DNA from: Stercoripulliclostridium_A sp045535235
Lineage (GTDB): Bacteria; Bacillota; Clostridia; Christensenellales; DTU072
NCBI GenBank assembly: GCA_045535235.1
Contig: JAZSLG010000049.1
Coordinates: forward strand, 1-26,380
Length of the DNA: 26,380 bases
Direction: 5' to 3'
The notes beneath the pieces are model-generated. The model saw nothing but the letters and a program-made list of their open reading frames with translations. It had not been told where the DNA came from and did no database searches. Positions 1-9,200 of this stretch are shown here, one piece after another. The position numbers were made by a program, and so were the translations under genes. Numbering within the stretch: position 1 is the first letter of the stretch; every line of letters begins with the position of its first letter.

Positions 1-1
1 A

Positions 2-910
2 CTGGCTTATATATCAAATCCCACCATAGGTAACGTTAGACTTAATCCACGCATAAAAGTTTATATAGACAACTATGAAGAAACACACGTTTTGCCAAAC
101 ACACTAACTAATGAATCATCTAGTGAATACGTTATAACTTCATATCTCACAAAAGGTAGTCATAAGTTAACCCTTAAATATGATTACGGCGAATTCACCA
201 TTGATTTTGTAGATATGAAATATCTCTCGACTGGATACACGGATTACGTCAAGGAATATAAAACAGTACCAATTAATTCTAAAAATAATAACGAATGTTT
301 TGTCGTTATCCCTAAAAGCGGTTACTATTCTACTAATGATAACACTATAATAGAAAAAATAAACGGAGTTCCCCTCTCCCAAAATGTAGATAAAGTATTC
401 ATGGAATATGGGCTAAATATAATCACCTTAAAAGAAAATTTAAATGAACTAACTTTTATTGATGCAATAGATGGCGAAAGCATACTATATTCTATTGAAT
501 ATGCTGAAAATGCGTCAAACTACGTCGTTCAAAATTCAAATTCAATTACTAGATATTACGCTAAAGACGTTCCAACAAACTACCCAATAAATTTTAACGT
601 CTACGTCAAAGATAATGGTTATTATGCAATCAATATTATCTATTCTCAATGTCAAACAGATGGAATACATGCATACAACGTCAAACTGGTGGAAAGATAT
701 TCGTCCATAATAGTAAACGATGTCTTTTTTGACACCGTTTTCTTTGCAAACACCTATTCAAACTTTAATTTTAGTGAAAAAACTATATATGTATACCTTA
801 ATTCGGGTAATAACACGATTTCGTTTATAAATAACGGTGATAACGTTTGGAACAATCTTAAGCCACTCCTACCCAATATTGCCGGTATCAAAATATATGA
901 TTTACAATAA
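2..910 (+). CDS. C-terminal part of a beta-sandwich, CBM-like protein (5' end outside window)
   Basis: The reading frame is open from base 2 with no upstream stop, so this is the 3' part of a longer gene; the TTG at 92 is internal. The visible 302 residues look like two or three tandem beta-sandwich modules, rich in Asn, Tyr, Thr and Val. The last module has the rhythm of CBM6/CBM35-type carbohydrate-binding modules: a GYYAINIIYS strand, a VNDVFFDT strand and a closing strand of the form YLNSGNNTISFIN. No catalytic motif or sorting signal is visible, and the protein ends soon after the last module. It converges on the fucosidase gene with one base between the stops. The missing N-terminus could carry a glycoside hydrolase or other surface domain, which would suit the glycosidases next door, but that is inference. 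Confidence 0.6.
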   Translation: MAYISNPTIGNVRLNPRIKVYIDNYEETHVLPNTLTNESSSEYVITSYLTKGSHKLTLKYDYGEFTIDFVDMKYLSTGYTDYVKEYKTVPINSKNNNECFVVIPKSGYYSTNDNTIIEKINGVPLSQNVDKVFMEYGLNIITLKENLNELTFIDAIDGESILYSIEYAENASNYVVQNSNSITRYYAKDVPTNYPINFNVYVKDNGYYAINIIYSQCQTDGIHAYNVKLVERYSSIIVNDVFFDTVFFANTYSNFNFSEKTIYVYLNSGNNTISFINNGDNVWNNLKPLLPNIAGIKIYDLQ

Positions 911-911
911 A

Positions 912-2408
912 TTATTTATCTAAAAGCCTCTTAAAAAATGGGGCTTTTAAATTATAACCGTCACTTTCATAAACGCTTATATGCTCTATGTACGGCTTAA
1001 AACGACATTGGTCAATAACAATTGATAAATTGTCGGTAAATATAGTTTTGTTTAAAACCGCTATCCTATTATATCCAACAGTCGAACCTTCGTATAACAT
1101 AATCTGTTTTCCTTTAACCATTGAATATATCTTAAAGGATTCTATTCTTTGTGAAAATGCAACGTTTTCTACTATACGAACTTTATCAATTTTATAAAGT
1201 TTATCAAAAAACATATTTATTTCATAAGTTTTATCTTCATTTTTTGGTGTATAATAACTTGTCGCGTCAAAACTATTTTTATTATATGAATAGTTTAACA
1301 CGTTACGAATTTTGTTTGCTCCTTCGTGTTCAGGTGCAACAATCTTTGAAATAGGAACAATCTTTGAAAAAATACTTCTTATTCTATCTCCCAATTTAAC
1401 CAGTCTATCGACGTCTATGTCGTTAATTCTACCCGTTTTATCAGGTGGAACGTTAAGTAATAACAGACTATTACCACCTACTGAACCTAGGTAAATACGC
1501 ATTAGATTCTTAACGCTTCTCACTCTTAGATTTTGTATCTTATGATAAAACCAACCTGGTCTAATGGAAACGTCAACCTCTGCCGGCGACCACACAAAAT
1601 GCTCAAAACCATCAAGGTATTCCCTACTGCCTATATCCTTTGCTAAAATATCATTTTCTTTTAAAACTTTCATGTTTTGATTGGCAGTTTTTTGACTTTT
1701 AGACATAATTAAATCTTCACTGGTTTCCAGTCTTGGAATAACGTTCCACTCAGATTTACGAGCAGTACCATTTTCGTTTCCAACCCACCTTACGTCAGGA
1801 CCACAGTTAGAAATAAGCGTTGAAGGACTAAGTTTTCTAATTAATGAATAATATCTTTTGAAATCATATTTTTGCTTGTTTTTACCATCGCTTTCGGCAC
1901 CACAAGCACCATCCAACCAAACGCAAAAAATTTCGCCATAATTAGTTAAAAGTTCAGTTAGTTGTGAACAATAAAAATCATCATATTGCGGAGTGCCATA
2001 GTGAACGCTATTTCTATCCCATGGAGAAAGGTAGATACCAAACTTAATTTTGTGCTTTTTACATGCTTCGGAAAGTTCTTTTACAACGTCGCCTTTACCG
2101 TTTTTATAAGGACTATTTTTAATAGAATATTCGGTAGTATTAGTTTGCCACATACAAAAACCGTCATGATGCTTAGCCGTAAAAATTATGCCTTTTGCTC
2201 CAGCATATTTTAAAACTTTAACCCATTGCTCAACGTTTTGTTCCTTGGGGTTAAAAATAGAAGGCAAAAGCGTACCGTCACTCCACTCTTTTCCCGCAAA
2301 AGTGTTAAGCCCATAATGAATAAAGGCGTTAAAGTTCTCTCTTTGAATAGCTTTTTGTCTACTTGAAGGAACTATATTGGTTATTATATTTAATTTTTCT
2401 TTATTCAT
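912..2408 (-). CDS. alpha-L-fucosidase, GH29 (subfamily B-like)
   Basis: It hydrolyses terminal alpha-L-fucose from glycans. The 498-residue protein has the GH29 TIM barrel: a NAFIHYGLNTF start near residue 28, the TAKHHDGFCMW substrate-site histidines (H80, H81) and the nucleophile region VWLDGACG, where D166 is the expected nucleophile. The GNENG stretch near residue 210 holds E212, which by spacing matches the acid/base of GH29-B enzymes such as Bifidobacterium AfcB; that assignment is inferred. The motif GPDVRWVGNENG resembles subfamily B, whose members prefer alpha-1,3/1,4-linked branched fucose. About residues 390-485 look like a discoidin/CBM32-type domain. There is no signal peptide, so it should be cytoplasmic. 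The start has an AAAGGAT site overlapping the stop of the beta-mannosidase gene 3 bases upstream, indicating translational coupling. Confidence 0.93.
   Translation of the reverse strand: MNKEKLNIITNIVPSSRQKAIQRENFNAFIHYGLNTFAGKEWSDGTLLPSIFNPKEQNVEQWVKVLKYAGAKGIIFTAKHHDGFCMWQTNTTEYSIKNSPYKNGKGDVVKELSEACKKHKIKFGIYLSPWDRNSVHYGTPQYDDFYCSQLTELLTNYGEIFCVWLDGACGAESDGKNKQKYDFKRYYSLIRKLSPSTLISNCGPDVRWVGNENGTARKSEWNVIPRLETSEDLIMSKSQKTANQNMKVLKENDILAKDIGSREYLDGFEHFVWSPAEVDVSIRPGWFYHKIQNLRVRSVKNLMRIYLGSVGGNSLLLLNVPPDKTGRINDIDVDRLVKLGDRIRSIFSKIVPISKIVAPEHEGANKIRNVLNYSYNKNSFDATSYYTPKNEDKTYEINMFFDKLYKIDKVRIVENVAFSQRIESFKIYSMVKGKQIMLYEGSTVGYNRIAVLNKTIFTDNLSIVIDQCRFKPYIEHISVYESDGYNLKAPFFKRLLDK
921..949. terminator. 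weak hairpin between convergent genes
   Basis: A perfect 8-bp stem (921-928 with 942-949, AAAAGCC type) with a 13-base loop lies just downstream of the plus-strand stop at 910 and inside the last codons of the minus-strand fucosidase. The U-tracts on both sides are short. It may act as a bidirectional terminator for the convergent pair; this is a weak call. Confidence 0.3.
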
Positions 2409-2411
2409 TTT

Positions 2412-4964
2412 CTATCCTTTATAGTCAAAACCAGATTGTGGTTGTCCAAGATATATAGCTAAATTTACTGGATTCAAAATAAATTTTGCTTTAACAAACA
2501 AATCGTAAGCTTTACTTCCTTTGGGAGTAACGTCAACACATGAAATAACTTCTATATCATCCAAACTAAACCCTTCATAGTATGGTAAAGTAACTTCTTT
2601 TTCCTCGTCTGGCAATAAATCAAACCAATTATCACTAAATGGTTTACAGCTTATTTTATTATGTAATCTAACTAATCTAGCAAATTTATCTGATTTTATT
2701 TTAATTGTAACGTTATCCTCTTTAATATTTGCATCAATTGTTATATTAGGTTTTTTCAAGTCTAGATATTTTTCATATTTGAACAATAAAGTTTTAGTGT
2801 TTATAGTTTTACCATTCTCTATCAATTCACAAATGAAAGCTGTTTTGCAAATATTATATTTAGCTTTAATCTCTTTCATTGGAATATCGTAAATTAATTC
2901 ATTCGAAAGTGCGTTAATCTTATGCGAGGTTGTAATACTATCAATAACTCCTTCATTAAAATCAACCACTTTAAGAACTAATGTCACATTTTTATTGACT
3001 AAAGTGTCGTTTAATAAATATACTTTAACTCCATTTTTATCACCCTCCATAGAAACACAAATGGGTGCAAAAAAATGTTTGGCATGATATTGTAATGCCT
3101 TATAATTGCCATAGTAATCCACACTTGACCAACTACATACCGGCCAACAATCGTTAAGTTGCCAATACAATGAACCATTACATCTATCCCTATTCCTACG
3201 CCAAAACTCCGTTGCATCTTTAATACATTCCATTTGGCATGCTTGCGATAGATATACGTAATCTTCAAAACGTTTTGGTAATCTAAATCTGGAGGTAATA
3301 TAATACTCCATTTTTTGATTTCCTAACATACATTTCTGGTGTGAAAGAAATACTTTTGAATTAATGGAATAATCTTCCTTGTCTGCAAATTGTTCAATAG
3401 CTTTTAAGTCCGGCAAAGATTCAAAGCCAAACTCTGAACAAAATCTAGTCTTGCGTTTACGATAGTATTTAACGTCTTGTAAACCATGCCAAACAATCCA
3501 TAAATGATTATCGCCGTGATTGTCACAAGAAACTGCCTTATTGAAATCTACACCAACGGGTGATGTAGGAATATAATCTGTTTGGGTATCATATTTACGA
3601 AGTTCTGTCTCCAATTCTTCCCAAAAGAACTTCTTATTAGATTTAACAAAAGCTGTTTGCCAAAACCAAGTGTTGAACATTTGCTCCAATTCGTTATTAC
3701 CGCACCATAAGGCAAGAGATGGATGTATTCTCAATCTTTTGACGTTATATGCAATCTCTTCTCTAACGTTAGTAATGAATTTTTCATCAAAAAATGGATA
3801 AGGGCGACAAGCAAAACAAAAATCTTGCCAAACTAAAATTCCTTTTTCATCGCACAAATCATAAAACTTTTCGTCTTCATAAAATCCACCGCCCCAAACA
3901 CGCAACATATTCATATTAGCTTGGATAGCAGAATTAACGTAATATTCAAATTTTTGTCTATCTACCCTATCGATTAAACTATCGGAAGGTATCCAATTTG
4001 CTCCTTTTGCAAATATTGGAACCCCATTCAATATGAATCTAAAATTAGAACCATATTTGTCTTTGCTTCTATCAAGCGTAATAGTCCTCAAACCAATTTT
4101 ATATTCTTTTGTATCTATTGCACCATCAGTACCAAGTAAAATTTTAATTTTATATAAAGGTTGTTTTTCGATTGGATTTAATTCATGTGTCCACCATAGT
4201 ACAGGATTTTGAATACAAATGCTTCTTTTTATTCTATTAGATAAAATACCTGACTTAGTTATTTCATTACCATTGGGCTCAGTAATTATTATAGTATAAC
4301 AAACTACGTCGTCTTCTTTTAGTTTGCCTTCAACGTCAAATGAAATATCTAAATTAACGTAATTATCACCATGATTTTGAACAACGTTAAAATTCATTAT
4401 TCTTGTATTACGTCCATAGTCAATATAGATATCTTTAGTAATTCCGGAATAAGGAATCTCTGGACCCCAGTCCCAACCAAAGTGACTTTGGTTTTTTCTG
4501 ATAAAAATTCTTTTATCTAATCCAGAAACAATATGATTTTTTCCTATTCTTTGTGCTTCTTCTTTTGCCCACATATTTGGTGAACGGAATATAATTTCTA
4601 GATTGTTTTCTCCTTCTCTCAAATATTCTATAATTGAGAAGCGATAACCAACGTGTGCATTATATGTATTAGCAATTAGGTGTCCATTGATAAATATTTC
4701 TGCAATAGTATCCAAACAGTTAGCTACCAAATCTATCCTTTCGCATTCTAAAATCTCCTTAGAAACTGTAAATTTTTTTGAATAGGACCAATCTTTGTCC
4801 GCAATCCATAACGTATCTTTTTCATTTGTTTTGTAGAAAGGATCCGGAATAAGATTATTCTTAAGTAAATCGTGATAATTCGTAGAAGGAACAAAACCGT
4901 TAAAGGAGGGAGAATTATCGGTTATATTTTTAACTACCCAAGTGCCATTTAAATCTAATTTCAT
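2412..4964 (-). CDS. beta-mannosidase, GH2
   Basis: It releases beta-linked mannose from the non-reducing end of oligosaccharides. The 850 residues follow the GH2 beta-mannosidase plan: an N-terminal jelly-roll with LNGTW near residue 5 and ANCLDTIAEIFING near 81; an HFGWDWGP motif near 161; an immunoglobulin-like domain; then a TIM barrel with AKGANWIPSD, RVWGGGFYED and WCGNNELEQ (E425, acid/base) and FCSEFGFES (E511, nucleophile). C-terminal beta domains follow. It has no signal peptide and should be cytoplasmic. It is first of a two-gene operon with the GH29 fucosidase and has its own sigma-A promoter 22 bases upstream of the start. An AGGAG site precedes the ATG. Together the enzymes suit breakdown of fucosylated Man-beta-GlcNAc or mannan-type oligosaccharides; the actual substrate is not shown. 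Confidence 0.95.
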   Translation of the reverse strand: MKLDLNGTWVVKNITDNSPSFNGFVPSTNYHDLLKNNLIPDPFYKTNEKDTLWIADKDWSYSKKFTVSKEILECERIDLVANCLDTIAEIFINGHLIANTYNAHVGYRFSIIEYLREGENNLEIIFRSPNMWAKEEAQRIGKNHIVSGLDKRIFIRKNQSHFGWDWGPEIPYSGITKDIYIDYGRNTRIMNFNVVQNHGDNYVNLDISFDVEGKLKEDDVVCYTIIITEPNGNEITKSGILSNRIKRSICIQNPVLWWTHELNPIEKQPLYKIKILLGTDGAIDTKEYKIGLRTITLDRSKDKYGSNFRFILNGVPIFAKGANWIPSDSLIDRVDRQKFEYYVNSAIQANMNMLRVWGGGFYEDEKFYDLCDEKGILVWQDFCFACRPYPFFDEKFITNVREEIAYNVKRLRIHPSLALWCGNNELEQMFNTWFWQTAFVKSNKKFFWEELETELRKYDTQTDYIPTSPVGVDFNKAVSCDNHGDNHLWIVWHGLQDVKYYRKRKTRFCSEFGFESLPDLKAIEQFADKEDYSINSKVFLSHQKCMLGNQKMEYYITSRFRLPKRFEDYVYLSQACQMECIKDATEFWRRNRDRCNGSLYWQLNDCWPVCSWSSVDYYGNYKALQYHAKHFFAPICVSMEGDKNGVKVYLLNDTLVNKNVTLVLKVVDFNEGVIDSITTSHKINALSNELIYDIPMKEIKAKYNICKTAFICELIENGKTINTKTLLFKYEKYLDLKKPNITIDANIKEDNVTIKIKSDKFARLVRLHNKISCKPFSDNWFDLLPDEEKEVTLPYYEGFSLDDIEVISCVDVTPKGSKAYDLFVKAKFILNPVNLAIYLGQPQSGFDYKG

Positions 4965-4985
4965 ATTATATCTCCTATTAATAAT

Positions 4986-5014
4986 ATTTTAACATAGGTA
5001 CTAATAATTTTCAA
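4986..5014 (-). promoter_or_regulatory. sigma-A promoter of the mannosidase-fucosidase operon
   Basis: On the minus strand, TTGAAA (5009-5014) and TAAAAT (4986-4991) are separated by 17 bases. Initiation would be near 4979, leaving a short leader with an AGGAG site before the ATG at 4964. Its -35 box lies 16 bases from the -35 box of the divergent promoter. Confidence 0.7.
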
Positions 5015-5030
5015 TATAAGTAATTCCATG

Positions 5031-5059
5031 TTTACAAATAATATCGAATATGATAAAAT
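5031..5059 (+). promoter_or_regulatory. sigma-A promoter of the six-helix membrane protein gene
   Basis: TTTACA (5031-5036), 17 bases, then TAAAAT (5054-5059). Initiation near 5066 is downstream of the in-frame ATG at 5028. This rules out that start and supports the ATG at 5088, which is preceded by AAGGAG at 5076-5081. Confidence 0.7.
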
Positions 5060-5087
5060 AAAATTATATTATTTTAAGGAGAAGTCT

Positions 5088-5735
5088 ATGGAAAATCAAA
5101 TTAACACAGATGAAAAAGTAGTGCCAAAAGCTAAAGACAAAAATTTAATTAAAGAATTGGTTTTTAAGTATGGTTCATTAGTTTTATTAATTGTTAGTTT
5201 TATATATTTTACAGTTTATGGCTTTCTTGAAAACCCCTTTTTACCAAGCGGTACAGCAAGTGAAATCGGCTTAAAATATCCTATTGCTTTTAAGTTTTGG
5301 GGCGTAACCTCCGGTGCTGCTCTTTCTTGTAATCTTTGTTATATGTACTTACATAACGAGTTCAAATTTAAACAAGCAAAAATAACTGGTTACGTTTGTA
5401 TGGTGCTTGGCGTTATTTGCATAATGACTTGCGTACATGTTCCATCAACAAGGGTATTTGGGCTACAGATGATTGTACATTGGGGTACAGCACTATCATT
5501 TGCTTTATTCTTTGCAATTGCATTAATTCTATTTTTAGTGTTCCCTAAAAACAAAAATAGACAATATTTTATAACAACTATTATATTTGGAATTTTACTT
5601 TTAGGAATTGTAATCGCTCTTATAATTTGGGGTAAAAATGGTTTTATAGAAAGTCTACCGATGTGGGCGGCTTACGTTATAATATTCTTAATAAATTTTA
5701 CACCAGTTTACAAAAATAAAAGCTTGATTAAATAA
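5088..5735 (+). CDS. six-helix membrane protein of unknown function
   Basis: A 215-residue protein with a charged cytoplasmic N-terminus of about 20 residues, rich in Lys, Asp and Glu, followed by about six hydrophobic segments: around residues 25-47, 68-88, 97-117, 125-153, 160-183 and 190-206. The segment WGVTSGAALSCNLCYMYLH and the HVPSTRVFGLQMIVHWG loop are the most distinctive parts. I do not recognise the family; a DUF998- or Frag1-like membrane protein is possible but unproven. The start at 5088 is chosen for its AAGGAG site and because a good promoter overlaps the longer frame. It is monocistronic, between its own promoter and a strong terminator, and divergent from the glycosidase operon. 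Confidence 0.8.
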   Translation: MENQINTDEKVVPKAKDKNLIKELVFKYGSLVLLIVSFIYFTVYGFLENPFLPSGTASEIGLKYPIAFKFWGVTSGAALSCNLCYMYLHNEFKFKQAKITGYVCMVLGVICIMTCVHVPSTRVFGLQMIVHWGTALSFALFFAIALILFLVFPKNKNRQYFITTIIFGILLLGIVIALIIWGKNGFIESLPMWAAYVIIFLINFTPVYKNKSLIK

Positions 5736-5740
5736 AAAAT

Positions 5741-5768
5741 ATCGGAGCATTTCGCTCCGATTTTTTTT
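5741..5768. terminator. bidirectional intrinsic terminator
   Basis: An 8-bp stem ATCGGAGC/GCTCCGAT (5741-5748 and 5754-5761) with loop ATTTC is followed by eight T on the plus strand and preceded by an A-run, which is a U-tract for the minus strand. It serves the membrane protein gene ending at 5735 and the convergent operon ending at 5767. Confidence 0.9.
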
Positions 5769-6276
5769 ACTTATTATTTTTATATTGTTCTAATAATTGA
5801 ATCAATTTTTCTTTGTGTATTTCATCAAAAGTTAGCCTTGTGGATGCTGCAGTCATAGTATCAAATCCTTTTTTGTCACCACAAAAGAAAATTGTATTTC
5901 CTTCAATTTTATAATCATATAACAGAGGCCATTCAATAAATTTGTACGGTATAACAATTCCACTATCCAATACGGCACATTTTAGTGTAATCATCACAAA
6001 TAATAATATTAAAAGCGATATTAGTATAACAAGGATACATGAACATACCAAATACGCCTTCAAAACAGCCATAAATACTATGTCTGCAATCAAGCATAAA
6101 CCAAGTAAGGACACGGTAAAATACGTCCATTTGCTCCTCTTATAAAGCGGAACTAATACTACTGCTTTGTTAAATAGTTTTTTTAAGCGAAGTATTTTAA
6201 CAATAATAAGGGCGGACCATATTGCTGAAATTACTGCAATTGAAACTGCCATTGCGACTATAATAATATCTATCAT
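5767..6276 (-). CDS. small membrane protein with PH-like cytoplasmic tail
   Basis: A 169-residue protein with hydrophobic segments at about residues 3-28, 52-72 and 75-97 and a soluble C-terminal part of about 65 residues. The tail reads as short alternating strands (a GIVIPYKFIEW segment, then YDYKIEGNTIFFCG) ending in an amphipathic helix near residues 152-168. This is the pattern of bacterial PH-like domains of the DUF5673 type, an assignment made by pattern only. Its ATG overlaps the stop of the PurL-like gene in an ATGA junction, so it is translationally coupled and is the last gene of that operon. No catalytic motif is visible; function unknown. Confidence 0.75.
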   Translation of the reverse strand: MIDIIIVAMAVSIAVISAIWSALIIVKILRLKKLFNKAVVLVPLYKRSKWTYFTVSLLGLCLIADIVFMAVLKAYLVCSCILVILISLLILLFVMITLKCAVLDSGIVIPYKFIEWPLLYDYKIEGNTIFFCGDKKGFDTMTAASTRLTFDEIHKEKLIQLLEQYKNNK

Positions 6277-9200
6277 ATTTCACCTTCTAGAAAGTATTGT
6301 TTTGCCGAATTTAGTATTTGTTTAAGAAGAGAGGGCTGATCCTGAATATCTATCGTTAATTCAGGTTGTACGAATAAACCAAGAATTTTACCATCTGGAG
6401 AACTCATTCCTGCAACAGCACGTTGAGAACCGTAAGGATTATCGGGATAAATAATCGTTGGATAACCTAAATGGTCAATAAATTGCATTACGATTTGTCC
6501 CCTACCGGTTAATACTTTGCGTACCTCATCCGTAAAAGTAAACTTTAATTTTTCGCCAGCTGAGGCAACCAAATAATTTTGGCTAATATCTACTTTGTTT
6601 AGGAACGGAGAATGATTGTTAACAATCATTATTTTAGGTATTTTAGCAGAGGTTTCATTAGTTAAGTTATCAACAAGCTCCAAATTTTTTGGTTTTCCCA
6701 TCTCTGCATTTCCGCAAGCTAAAAAACCCAATTCTAATAAAGCTCTAGCACCTTCACCTGTTCCTAATATTAAGCCACTATGCTTAAATAAATGTTGATT
6801 TATTGCATCCAAAACAACGGGATTGTGCAACGCATTATAAAAACCATCGTGCGTACAGTTCGGGAAGGATTTGCCAGAACAAATCAACAAATCCGTACTT
6901 AAAATTTGTTCACGCAATTTTACTGCAAAGCTTTGCGAAATATTACCTTCACTAGGTATTTTTATTGAAGAAACTCTAAAAGCTAACTTATTTAGAATTT
7001 TAGCATATACTTTTTCCGAAGTATCGTCGTTGTGTAGCACCAAAGCATTTATAATAATTTTATTTGCAGGAAATTTAGTGACTTGTTGTGGCCTAGATTC
7101 AATTTTAGGCAACCTTAAATATGGATTATTTTCAAACGGATAACGCGATATAATTCTTTCTATTTCTTCCTGTGAAATTTCAACATCGGCACCCTTTATA
7201 ACACCAGAATCATCTACAACCCCAATATAAACACCGTTAAAATTATCTACGTCCCATTCATCGTTTACAGCAAGTAGAATATCTCCAGCTTTTTTAGTAA
7301 AAGTAGATTCTTCCACCTTTGCAAAACTAAATCCTAAATTATCTCCTGCGGTTCCTTTTATAATTGCATCAGCAATATTATATTCGATAACACGGCCAGA
7401 CGTAATGTTCCCAACGTTAATATTAATATTAATCTGTGAAGCAAGTTTAAGAATATACTTAAAATCTGGAATATCATACTCATCTCTAGGGATGGTAAAA
7501 TAATAAATTTTATCTCCCTTTTTGAATAAATTTTTTATGGTCTTATTAATTAAAGTAGTTCCTATTGCAGTAACGTCGGCGACTATCCCTTTACTATTCA
7601 ACCCGTGCATTAATTCTATAGAATTACCCATCGTACCAACAGAAAGCATATGTTGAGCATATAAACAAGCCAAACTCTTGGATAGAGCAGCCCCTCTTAC
7701 GAAACGATCGCCTGTTACGTCGTACAACAAATTAGTGCTAATAGCTGAATAGCAAAGAGGAATACCTTGTACAACTAATTTCATCAATGCCGATACTACT
7801 GCATTAACTGTTATTGCAAAATCGCTCATACCCACGTTAACGTTTACGTTAGACGTCACCATTACACATTCTTCGTTAAATCTATCGATTGATGGCTTTA
7901 GTGGCAAAACGTGCATTGGTGTTAACTGCTTACAACCAACCAAAGGCAAACTAACCGTTTTAGCTGAGCTAACCCCTATTAGTATTTTATTTGCATAGAA
8001 TCTACCTAAAGCAAGATTTTTTCTAAAATATTCTTCTATTTTATCTTCATTAAACGTGTTATATAATGGAATATAGTTATCATTACAAGAATCAATTATT
8101 CTAAATATACTATAATCATGCAAATGATATTTTGAAATGTCACGTGATAAACGCATCAGTTCTAAGTCTTCGTTTATCAAACGATAAACATAATTATTTG
8201 TTACTTTTCCAATAGGATAGGAATCGTATCCTTTGTTCTTTAAAAGATCTCTTAAAACTGTAACGTTTTTATTACGCGCAAAAACTATCATATATTCACT
8301 TGTTGGGGATAACAGGAACTCTTCTAGCGAAACTTCACCTAAAGGTATTTCCTTCATATTAATATCGAAGCCTTCCAAACAATCTATGAGGGAGTTTATT
8401 ATTCCATCGTTACAACCAATTAATCTTGATGATAATCCATCTAAACCTTCTTGAGAAAGAGAATAAAAATCTTTAACGGAGTGATTAGTAAACCGAGGTT
8501 TTATAAGTAAAATCTTTTCGTTTTTACTAAAAAACGAGTTATTTATATCTTTTTTTTCAGCATAACCAAGCATAGATACTTTTGTTATAGCTTTACGAGT
8601 GTTTGATTCTTCTTTAGTCGGACACTCATAACATGGGATTTCTAATGAGTCTATGTATTTAGAAAAATCCAAACGTTTTTGGAAAAGATTACCATTAAAT
8701 TCTTTATATATTGCACCTAAAGGAACAGCTCCATTTGCAATAGTTTTTATTATTGAACGATTGGTTGCATTAATTCCATCCGTAGACCAGACAGTGTTTA
8801 ACGTTAAATAATAATAGCTTTTTATACCATTATCATACCCATCGCATTGCATTTGAGAAGCACCATAAGTGTTAAAAACACTTTGAACTCCGTTTTTTTG
8901 TTCGGAAACGTATCCCATATCCGATACGTCTTTGAGAGTTCTGGGAGAATTATCATCGCCTTTTAAAAGGCGTAACTCATTATATAATTCCAAAGCTTTA
9001 TGTAGATGAGGGTTTTCAGAAGATATTTGAATTTCGGAAATCTTTCTATTATAATGTCCCTTACCACATGACCAATAACTATTGATAACCATGAGTTCAA
9101 ACGGCGTAGGTTCGACGTCAAAAGCTTTTTGAAGCTTAATTAAAGAGTCTAAACTTATTTCCAAGTTAAACCTTTCTTTAATTGCTTGCAAAACGTTTGA

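Noticed and set aside
5028..5087. Upstream start for the six-helix membrane protein
   Set aside because: A TTTACA-17-TAAAAT promoter lies inside this stretch, and the ATG at 5088 has a good AAGGAG site; the added residues look unlike protein coding.
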